Shown here: piece by piece, positions 1 through 5,319 of the stretch
Layout: each line of letters begins with the position of its first letter
How positions within the stretch are numbered: the first letter of the stretch is position 1
Source: Nitrososphaera sp.
GTDB taxonomy: Archaea; Thermoproteota; Nitrososphaeria; Nitrososphaerales; Nitrososphaeraceae
Assembly (NCBI GenBank): GCA_023252395.1
Contig: JAJPDY010000067.1
Span: 1 to 6,478 of the forward strand
Direction of reading: 5' to 3'
Length of the DNA stretch: 6,478 bases
Program-made: the position numbers and the translations under genes
Notes under the pieces: generated by a model
The model's input: only the letters and a program-made list of their open reading frames with translations
Told to the model about the DNA's origin: nothing
Databases searched by the model: none

Positions 1-187
1 TATTGTAGAGTTACTACAGGTTAATTGTAGTTCTGCATATGCAGAATTGCATCTATCATATGTGGTACAAAAATGAGCGTGGGATTGTATTTTATCGAGA
101 CTCAATGCTATCAACGTTTTAGTTCATCTGTTGTTGTAAGTGGATTAATCTGCGGTCATTCAGTGAACATTTTAGAATTAACAACTA
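1..187. other. Left intergenic region, no convincing gene
   Basis: This AT-rich stretch lies downstream of the DUF4328 gene and runs to the window edge. The longest ATG-started reading frame I found by hand is 58 codons (73-249, plus). It runs antisense into the end of the DUF4328 gene and resembles nothing I know. The region holds a palindrome (31-46) and a short inverted repeat, TGTAG at 4-8 and CTACA at 14-18. The motif ATTGTAG occurs twice, at 2-8 and 24-30, exactly 22 bp apart. No tRNA-like fold is apparent. The region may carry control elements for a gene beyond the left edge, but that cannot be judged from here. Confidence 0.5.
31..46. repeat. Perfect 16-bp palindrome (possible operator or hairpin)
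   Basis: The sequence TTCTGCATATGCAGAA is identical to its own reverse complement. The symmetry continues imperfectly outward: positions 29/48, 27/50 and 26/51 still pair, while 30/47 and 28/49 would be G-U wobbles in plus-strand RNA. The imperfect dyad therefore spans about 26-51. Such a dyad could bind a dimeric regulator, or fold as a hairpin in RNA although the centre leaves no proper loop. No T-run follows it, so a terminator role is not supported. What it controls is unknown. Confidence 0.5.
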
Positions 188-805
188 CTATCCACTCTGA
201 CTTTGAATCTTTACGTTTTGCCTCCGTGCAATTTCACGTATTACGCTAATACTTAGGAAAGTAGAGATTGCCGAGCCGATTGCCAATGCAATCATGTAGC
301 CAAATCTGATGTCCGATATTGGCGAATTTGGCACGTCCATTCGAGAGCCGCCAAAATACACTCCAAAGAAAATTTGCAAGATTGTAAAAATGATATAGTA
401 TAGCCACCACACAAGAATTATTGTTGGCTGCTTTAGTTGTGGTCTGCTCCATTGGTCAGTGTTCCACACACTCGGATCGCTACTTTTTACAATCTCAACT
501 GTCACTTCGTAAGGCTTCCACAAGTTAAACACAGGAATTATCCACCATATGATTGCCCACTTTGGCGTAAAGCGAAGGCCGGTAGCGCCTAGAGCTGGAA
601 GGTTTTGATAAGCTCTATAGAACCATATTGCGTTTACTACTATAGAGGGAACTGAGATTGCAAAATCTGCCGTTGATAATTCGCGTATGAAAATCGCTGC
701 AATAGAGACTGTAGTAGTAATTAGATAAAGGATGATTGCAAGCTTTGTTAGCCGGTCAATTGGCGTAAACTTTGCCGCAGAACTGTTTGGTAATGAGGAA
801 CTCAT
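188..805 (-). CDS. DUF4328-type multi-pass membrane protein
   Basis: This 205-residue protein has unknown function. It has hydrophobic segments at about residues 21-40, 48-66, 129-151 and 168-189, plus a tryptophan-rich hydrophobic patch at 83-96. The stretch after residue 62 is the recognisable part: an RAYQNLPALGA segment, then FTPKWAIIWWIIPVFNLWKP, then a conserved-looking Glu and a Ser-Ser-Asp-Pro. This arrangement matches the DUF4328 family, whose members share the pattern of a tryptophan-rich helix ending in N-L-W-x-P. The short N-terminus is Ser/Asn-rich, and the C-terminal tail is basic (REIARRQ), suggesting it faces the cytoplasm. The start follows a TATA-like element at a sensible distance, and no better upstream start is visible. 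Lines sampled by eye are roughly 30-43% GC, against about 60% in the adjacent EF-2 gene. The gene could be weakly constrained or horizontally acquired. The family match is from memory of its motif and is fairly strong. Confidence 0.85.
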   Translation of the reverse strand: MSSSLPNSSAAKFTPIDRLTKLAIILYLITTTVSIAAIFIRELSTADFAISVPSIVVNAIWFYRAYQNLPALGATGLRFTPKWAIIWWIIPVFNLWKPYEVTVEIVKSSDPSVWNTDQWSRPQLKQPTIILVWWLYYIIFTILQIFFGVYFGGSRMDVPNSPISDIRFGYMIALAIGSAISTFLSISVIREIARRQNVKIQSQSG

Positions 806-840
806 GTACGCTAGAACTCACGCTTACTCCAAGTAATCAG

Positions 841-850
841 TTCTTAAGTT
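841..850 (-). promoter_or_regulatory. Candidate TATA box of the DUF4328 gene
   Basis: On the minus strand this reads AACTTAAGAA, centred about 40 bp before the ATG of the membrane-protein gene. With the usual archaeal spacing of roughly 25 bp, transcription would begin near 820 and give a leader of about 15 bases. The match to an archaeal TATA box is only moderate, and read-through from EF-2 is an alternative. Confidence 0.3.
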
Positions 851-876
851 TTCAGTTATTGACGAACGTACTGATC

Positions 877-920
877 AAAAAGGTCTACGAGCGTGGCATG
901 TTTCCCCGAAGAAAGCGGGG
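877..920 (-). terminator. Candidate transcription end of the EF-2 gene
   Basis: Just past the EF-2 stop codon, the minus strand can form a hairpin with a 5-bp CCCCG/CGGGG stem (904-908 with 916-920) and a 7-base loop. About 23 bases further on it reads TTTTT (881 to 877). Archaeal RNA polymerase commonly stops at U-rich runs, with or without a hairpin, so this is a reasonable end point. The T-run is short and separated from the hairpin, so confidence is limited. On the plus strand the same hairpin is followed more closely by five Ts (929-933). Confidence 0.35.
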
Positions 921-931
921 GGATACCATTT

Positions 932-3133
932 TTACTCTTTGTCGATGAATTCGTCCGGACTTGGTGGCTCAGGGTTGATTCCCTTCCTCTTCCTGACATC
1001 TGCAACCAGAGTCCTAAAGATCGAGTTTGGAACTGGCTGCCATGCCTTAAAGTAGGTGTTCCACAGCGCCTTGCCGGCTGTCGCTCCCCTCATCTTCTCA
1101 GAGAGGTCGAATGTCTCAGACGCCGGCACCTCGCCTTGAATGATTGCGATGATGCCCTTCTGCTCGACGTTTAACAGCTTGCCGCGCTTGCTTGAGAGAA
1201 CGCTTCCCACCGCGCCTATCTGGTCCTGCGGGCACTTTACTTCGACTCCAAGCACAGGCTCTAGCAACACAGGGTCTGCAATCAGCATCGAGCCGAGCAT
1301 CGCCCTTCTTGTCGCCGGCATCAGCTGCGCAAGGCCCCTGTGCGCCGGGTCCTCGTGGGGGACAAAGTGGTGCAGCACAAACTTTACTCCTCTCACCTGC
1401 TCCTGAGCTATCGGCCCGTTTCGGATTACGTCGTCAAAGCCAGAGCGTATAGAGTCCATCGACTCTTGCAGGAACTGGACACCCTTGGTCTCGTCTACCA
1501 GCATGTTGCCGCTCACGTCGATTGCTGCAACGCTCCTTGACTCGTCCGTGCTCCAGCCCTTCTCCCTGAGCAGCTTGGCCATCTCCTTCTTGTCCATGTC
1601 TTCCTTTATCTTGCCGGTCCTTATCATGTCCAGTATGTCATCTGGCAGGGGCTCGACTCGCAGGAATATCTTGTTGTGCTTGTTTGGAGACTTGCTCATT
1701 ATCGGTCCTGCCTTACCCCGGATGGTTTCGCGGTAGTTGATCAATGGCTGCGTGGTGACTACGTCAAGCCCGGCTTCTTGAAGCAATGAAGTGGCGATTT
1801 CAAGGTGCAAGACGCCCATGCCTGCCATGAGAGTCTCGCCGGTCTCTTCGTTTATCTTGACAATGAGGTTCGGGTCCTCTACGGTGATCCTGCGCAGTGC
1901 TTCAACCAGCTTGGGCAGGTCCTTCGGGTGCTTGGGCTCTACTGCAATGGTAACTACAGGCTCTGAAACGTACTTGATAGATTCAAACGCTAGAGCACCT
2001 TTCATGGTCGAAAGCGTCTCGCCTGCAACCGCATAGTCTAGCCCTAGCAGCGCCGGTATGTTGCCTGACGGGAGCATGCTCACGATTTCTCTCGTGTTGC
2101 CCATGTAGATGTTGACTGACTGGACCTTGCCCATCCTTTTTGCGTCGACAAGGTAAACCTCATCACCGTCTTTAATTGTGCCAGAGTAAAGCCTGCCGGT
2201 GGCAACCCTGCCTGCCTGCGGGTCGACGTTTATCGTGGTGACCATCATGAGCGCAGGGCCCTTTTCGTCACACGCGACTAGCGCTTTTCCGACGTCAGAG
2301 TTGAGGTCGCCGGGCCAGATTTTCGGGATCCTGTATCTCTGCGCAACGTGGGGCGGAGGATGATGCTCAACGACCATTCCAAGCACTGCGTCGTGGAGAG
2401 GAGCCCTTTGCGAAAGTTCCTTGATTGTGTTTGGATCGCCACTTGTATAAGCCTCATAGACGTCCTTGAACGTGACGCCCTTTTTCTTTGCAATATTGTA
2501 GTTGAATCCCCACCTGTCCTTGGCAGAGCCAAAGGCGACGGTGTTGCCCTGTATGCTGACCTTCCACTTGTCCTTGACTTCTGGCTCTGCGTAAATGTCG
2601 ATGAGCTGGTTAAAGTGGTTGATGATGTTCATCAGCCACTTTTGCATTTCATCTGCGTTCAGCTTTAGCTCCTTGACAAGCCGGTCTATCTTGTTGATAT
2701 AGAGCACCGGCCTTACGCGCTCTTCAAGCGCCTGCCTAGTGACGGTCTCTGTCTGGGTCATGATGCCTTCCACAGAGTCTGATACCACTACTGCGCCGTC
2801 GATTGCGCGTAGCGCGCGAGTCACCCTGCCTGTAAAGTCGATGTGGCCGGGCGTGTCTATCATGTTGATGACGTATTCCTTGCCGTCCATTTCGTAGAAT
2901 AGTGTGACGTTTGCTCCCCTGATTGTCATCTGGCGGTTCTGCTCGAGCTTCATAGAGTCAAGCGCCAGAGCCTGGCCGGCGACAGACGGGGAAATGATGC
3001 CTGATGCAGCAAGCAGGCTGTCACTCATTGTAGTCTTGCCGTGGTCTACGTGGGCAATGACTCCAAAGTTACGTATTTGATCTTTGTTACCAACAAGCCT
3101 CAAGATATCTTGGGTTGACTTGAACTTTGGCAT
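932..3133 (-). CDS. fusA: Translation elongation factor 2 (aEF-2)
   Basis: This GTPase moves tRNA and mRNA through the ribosome after peptide bond formation. The 733-residue length is normal for archaeal EF-2. The G domain shows G1 AHVDHGKT (27-34), the switch I threonine at 70 in RQMTI, G3 DTPGH (93-97) and G4 NKID (147-150). Domain II starts near GPALMMVT (292-299), domain III spans about 390-465 and domain IV about 470-615. Domain V carries EPVLGVEVKCPQ (625-636) and SSKRGKL (647-653). In the domain IV tip, the HRG motif within DPAHRGLAQLMP places His598 where other archaeal and eukaryotic EF-2 proteins carry diphthamide. The switch I stretch reads RQMT rather than the RGIT common in bacterial EF-G; I recall similar forms in other TACK archaea. 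No frameshift or truncation is seen. The ATG is preceded by a TATA box at leaderless-like spacing. Identification is secure. Confidence 0.99.
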   Translation of the reverse strand: MPKFKSTQDILRLVGNKDQIRNFGVIAHVDHGKTTMSDSLLAASGIISPSVAGQALALDSMKLEQNRQMTIRGANVTLFYEMDGKEYVINMIDTPGHIDFTGRVTRALRAIDGAVVVSDSVEGIMTQTETVTRQALEERVRPVLYINKIDRLVKELKLNADEMQKWLMNIINHFNQLIDIYAEPEVKDKWKVSIQGNTVAFGSAKDRWGFNYNIAKKKGVTFKDVYEAYTSGDPNTIKELSQRAPLHDAVLGMVVEHHPPPHVAQRYRIPKIWPGDLNSDVGKALVACDEKGPALMMVTTINVDPQAGRVATGRLYSGTIKDGDEVYLVDAKRMGKVQSVNIYMGNTREIVSMLPSGNIPALLGLDYAVAGETLSTMKGALAFESIKYVSEPVVTIAVEPKHPKDLPKLVEALRRITVEDPNLIVKINEETGETLMAGMGVLHLEIATSLLQEAGLDVVTTQPLINYRETIRGKAGPIMSKSPNKHNKIFLRVEPLPDDILDMIRTGKIKEDMDKKEMAKLLREKGWSTDESRSVAAIDVSGNMLVDETKGVQFLQESMDSIRSGFDDVIRNGPIAQEQVRGVKFVLHHFVPHEDPAHRGLAQLMPATRRAMLGSMLIADPVLLEPVLGVEVKCPQDQIGAVGSVLSSKRGKLLNVEQKGIIAIIQGEVPASETFDLSEKMRGATAGKALWNTYFKAWQPVPNSIFRTLVADVRKRKGINPEPPSPDEFIDKE

Positions 3134-3164
3134 ATACTCAAGCGAAAAAAGTTCGTCGCAGGAC

Positions 3165-3172
3165 TATTAAAT
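3165..3172 (-). promoter_or_regulatory. TATA box of the EF-2 gene
   Basis: The minus strand reads ATTTAATA here, centred about 35 bp before the EF-2 ATG. The standard archaeal TATA-to-start spacing of roughly 25 bp puts transcription initiation near 3142-3145. That leaves a leader of only about 9-12 bases with no obvious ribosome binding site. The octamer is repeated as the mirror copy serving mqnD on the other strand. Confidence 0.65.
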
Positions 3173-3191
3173 GTTCCTTAGATTCTTTATG

Positions 3192-3199
3192 ATTTAATA
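3192..3199 (+). promoter_or_regulatory. TATA box of mqnD, leaderless spacing
   Basis: The plus strand reads ATTTAATA, centred about 27 bp before the mqnD ATG. Initiation would therefore fall on or within a base or two of the start codon, giving a leaderless mRNA. No Shine-Dalgarno-like sequence precedes the ATG, which agrees. This spacing also supports the chosen start. Confidence 0.65.
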
Positions 3200-3222
3200 G
3201 TGACAGAGAAGCGCCCAGAAAT

Positions 3223-4053
3223 ATGGAGATAACGCTGGGTCACACGCCGGACGCGGACGACGCGTTCATGTTCTATGCCCTTGCGGCCGGCAAGGTCAGG
3301 TCCGATTTTGTGATAAAGCACGTGATACAGGATATTGAAACGCTCAACCGGCGCGCGCTGGACCATGACTTGGACGTGACCGCAGTTTCTGCCCATGCCT
3401 ATGCTTATCTTCAGGATTATGTGATACTGAAAAGCGGCGGCAGCTTTGGTCTCGACTACGGGCCGATTGTAATTACAAAAAAGGAGAACAAGATGTCGCT
3501 GGAGCAGCTGCAAAAAGCCACGATAGCTATCCCGGGCAGGATGACTTCTGCAAACCTGCTCTTGAAACTCGCTATTGGGAAATTCAAGGAGCAAGAAATG
3601 TCGTTTGAAACTATCCCGGACGCAGTTGCGTCAGGCAAGGTAGACGCCGGCCTAGTAATCCACGAGGCGCAGATAACCTATGACAAAACAAAATTTGCCA
3701 GCGCGCTTGACCTTGGCAGCTGGTGGTCCAGCAACACGGGCAGGCTGCCGGTGCCGCTTGGGATCAACGTTGCAAGCACAAAGTCTATGAGCAGAGATCA
3801 GATAAGCAAGTTCAGCGACGTATTCACAGAATCTATAGCGTACGGCCTTCGCAACATCGGCGACGCAGTAGACTATGCGATGCAGTACGGCAGGGGTCAG
3901 CCAAAGGAAACCATAACAAGGTTTGTGAAAATGTACGTCAACGACTTGACGCTTGACATGGGAAGCAGCGGCAGGCGCGCAATTGTAAAAATGTTTTCGA
4001 TGGCAAAAGAAAAGAAAATAATTGATGCAGACGTCGCTGTAGAAGTGCTCTAG
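3223..4053 (+). CDS. mqnD: MqnD-family 1,4-dihydroxy-6-naphthoate synthase (menaquinone pathway)
   Basis: This 276-residue protein belongs to the MqnA/MqnD family, which has a periplasmic-binding-protein-like fold but acts as a soluble enzyme. MqnD converts cyclic de-hypoxanthine futalosine to 1,4-dihydroxy-6-naphthoate, a late step before prenylation in menaquinone synthesis. The N-terminus GHTPDADDAFMFYAL (6-20) is a family signature. SAHAYAYL (56-63) and GLDYGPIVITKK (76-87) follow. Thr108-Ser109 (in PGRMTSANLLLK) and His147 (in GLVIHEAQ) align by eye with the Thr107-Ala108 and His145 reported for Thermus MqnD, where the histidine is the proposed base. LPVPLG (175-180) is also typical. There is no signal peptide, so it is not a transport binding protein. 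MqnA is less likely because the histidine motif is present. The gene diverges from EF-2 and overlaps the end of htrA. The presence of mqnE nearby supports the call. Confidence 0.88.
   Translation: MEITLGHTPDADDAFMFYALAAGKVRSDFVIKHVIQDIETLNRRALDHDLDVTAVSAHAYAYLQDYVILKSGGSFGLDYGPIVITKKENKMSLEQLQKATIAIPGRMTSANLLLKLAIGKFKEQEMSFETIPDAVASGKVDAGLVIHEAQITYDKTKFASALDLGSWWSSNTGRLPVPLGINVASTKSMSRDQISKFSDVFTESIAYGLRNIGDAVDYAMQYGRGQPKETITRFVKMYVNDLTLDMGSSGRRAIVKMFSMAKEKKIIDADVAVEVL
4005..4020 (-). terminator. Candidate U-rich terminator of htrA, inside mqnD
   Basis: On the minus strand, starting about 30 bases past the htrA stop codon, the sequence reads TATTTTCTTTTCTTTT. Three T4 runs in a row are a good match to the U-rich stops used by archaeal RNA polymerase. 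A further T5 follows at 3991-3987. On the plus strand the same bases encode the Ala-Lys-Glu-Lys-Lys stretch of MqnD (residues 261-265), so codon content alone could explain the A-richness. Confidence 0.4.
4050..4053. other. Shared CTAG holding both convergent stop codons
   Basis: The mqnD stop is TAG at 4051-4053 on the plus strand, and the htrA stop is TAG at 4052-4050 on the minus strand. Both sit in the self-complementary CTAG, so the two coding regions overlap by four bases. Transcription of either gene must therefore continue into the antisense of the other. Confidence 0.95.
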
Positions 4054-5258
4054 CTAGTCTGCATCACAGGAAGCGGCCTTGCCTGCAAGGTGGCAGTCAG
4101 GTCGTGCGGCTGTCCGCCTCTCATCACAGTGACTGTCACCTTGTCTCCCACCGATGTGTGCTCCTCTATGTAAAAGATGACGTCCTCTATCCTCTTGACC
4201 TGATGCCCGTCGATTGCGGTAATGACGTCGCCGGCAGGTGTCTCATTTTTGGTGCCGCCGACAATTCCTGCCCTGTCAGCCGGCCCTCCGGGAGATACTG
4301 AACTTATTGCCACTCCCTTTGAGTCCCTTGGCAATCCAAGCTGCTCTGCGAGGTCCGGAGTCAGGCTGGCGCCGGCGATCCCAAGCCACGGGTGGTCGTA
4401 CTTGCCCTCCTGCACCAAATGTGGGACAATCCGCGCAACGGCAGCCGACGGAATAGCAAACCCGATGCCAGAAAAGTCTCCGGTGTTTGACCTGATTGCA
4501 GTATTGACCCCTATCACTTCGCCCTGTATGTTGAGCAACGGGCCCCCAGAGTTGCCGGGGTTGATTGCGGCGTCTGTCTGGATTGCGTTTGGTATCGAGA
4601 AGCCCATCTCTTGGTTTGGCAAGAGCCTGCCAACCTGGCTCACAATTCCAGTTGTCATGGTGTCGCTCAGGCCAAACGGGTTTCCGATCGCGATCACCTG
4701 CTGGCCGACTTGCAGCTGCGTAGAGTCGCCAAGCGAAAGCGGAGTAAGGCTCTCGCTTGAAAAGTCGTCAGTGATTTGTAGAACAGCTATGTCGCTGAAG
4801 GCGTCCGTTCCAACCACCTTGGCAGAGTACGTGTTACCGTCGACAAATGTTACATCGACTGTCTTTGCTCCATCGACTACATGATTGTTGGTTATTATCC
4901 TGCCATCAGTGTCGTAGACAAACCCGGAGCCTAGCCGTGTGGACTGGCTCTCCAGAGGGTTGCCGTTGATTATAATGTTCGGTATGACCGTCTTGACCTT
5001 GCTTGTTATCTGCACCACCGAGCCACCTGCCTTCTTGAACACCTGGTTGAGTATCGTGCTCTGGGCGTCAAGCGTTGCCGACGCAGTAGTGTTTCCTGTG
5101 CTGATTGTCATGTTGCCAGTGCTGCTGTTCTGCGCCACTTGCGTGGTCTGGTAGGCAGGCTGCCCTATGGCAAGCCCACCGTCACGCATGACCTGAACTG
5201 CAAGGAGCGACGAGAGGACTATTGAAATTGCGGCGAGTATTGCTACCTGTTTTTGCAT
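4050..5258 (-). CDS. htrA: HtrA/DegP-type serine protease with one PDZ domain, membrane-anchored or secreted
   Basis: This 402-residue trypsin-like protease of the HtrA family degrades or guards misfolded proteins outside the cytoplasmic membrane. The N-terminus has a hydrophobic segment (about 5-24) after one lysine, acting as signal peptide or signal anchor; no clear cleavage site is seen. A Ser/Thr/Asn/Gln-rich linker (about 35-65) follows and contains three N-glycosylation sequons: N44-S-S, N49-M-T and N56-T-T. The protease domain spans about 70-285 and carries an intact triad: His126 in ITNNHVV, Asp156 in FSDIAVL and Ser237 in GNSGGPLL. One PDZ domain (about 288-392) contains the GLPRDSKGVAISSV and GDVITAIDG segments. 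Length and domain order match one-PDZ HtrA proteins. The gene lies 61 bp downstream of mqnE on the same strand, so it may be co-transcribed or use its own weak promoter. The start fits the signal segment well. Confidence 0.96.
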   Translation of the reverse strand: MQKQVAILAAISIVLSSLLAVQVMRDGGLAIGQPAYQTTQVAQNSSTGNMTISTGNTTASATLDAQSTILNQVFKKAGGSVVQITSKVKTVIPNIIINGNPLESQSTRLGSGFVYDTDGRIITNNHVVDGAKTVDVTFVDGNTYSAKVVGTDAFSDIAVLQITDDFSSESLTPLSLGDSTQLQVGQQVIAIGNPFGLSDTMTTGIVSQVGRLLPNQEMGFSIPNAIQTDAAINPGNSGGPLLNIQGEVIGVNTAIRSNTGDFSGIGFAIPSAAVARIVPHLVQEGKYDHPWLGIAGASLTPDLAEQLGLPRDSKGVAISSVSPGGPADRAGIVGGTKNETPAGDVITAIDGHQVKRIEDVIFYIEEHTSVGDKVTVTVMRGGQPHDLTATLQARPLPVMQTS

Positions 5259-5286
5259 TACCCTTCGGCACGCTTATTGCAGGATT

Positions 5287-5294
5287 ACAAATAA
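5287..5294 (-). promoter_or_regulatory. Weak candidate TATA box of htrA
   Basis: The minus strand reads TTATTTGT, centred about 33 bp before the htrA ATG, which would give a leader of roughly 8 bases. A GAAGGG shortly before the ATG could act as a poor ribosome binding site if the gene is instead read from an mqnE transcript. No T-run of four or more follows the mqnE stop in this 61-bp gap, so read-through is plausible. Confidence 0.25.
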
Positions 5295-5319
5295 CGTCTT
5301 GCTGAACAATGTTAATTGA

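Noticed and set aside
61..75. A possible T-run terminator (TTTTT at 73-69, minus) after the DUF4328 gene
   Set aside because: It is a single T5 more than 110 bases past the stop codon with no supporting structure, in an AT-rich stretch where such runs are expected by chance.
73..249. A 58-codon plus-strand open frame in the left intergenic region
   Set aside because: It has no ribosome binding site or clear TATA box, no recognisable sequence, and its last third is antisense to the conserved-family membrane gene. Chance is the simpler explanation.
2914..2960. The RQMT switch I sequence in EF-2 in place of RGIT, considered as a possible defect
   Set aside because: The magnesium-coordinating threonine is kept (Thr70), and I recall similar RQMT/RQLT forms in EF-2 of other TACK archaea. 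It looks like a lineage feature, not damage.
3187..3594. A 135-codon minus-strand open frame over the start of mqnD
   Set aside because: It covers the conserved mqnD N-terminus and both TATA boxes, and its protein has no recognisable feature. It is a shadow of mqnD.
4222..4884. A 220-codon open frame on the plus strand, antisense to htrA
   Set aside because: It lies entirely inside the well-supported htrA gene. Its translation is Pro/Ser-rich with no domain, as expected for an opposite-strand shadow in GC-rich coding sequence.
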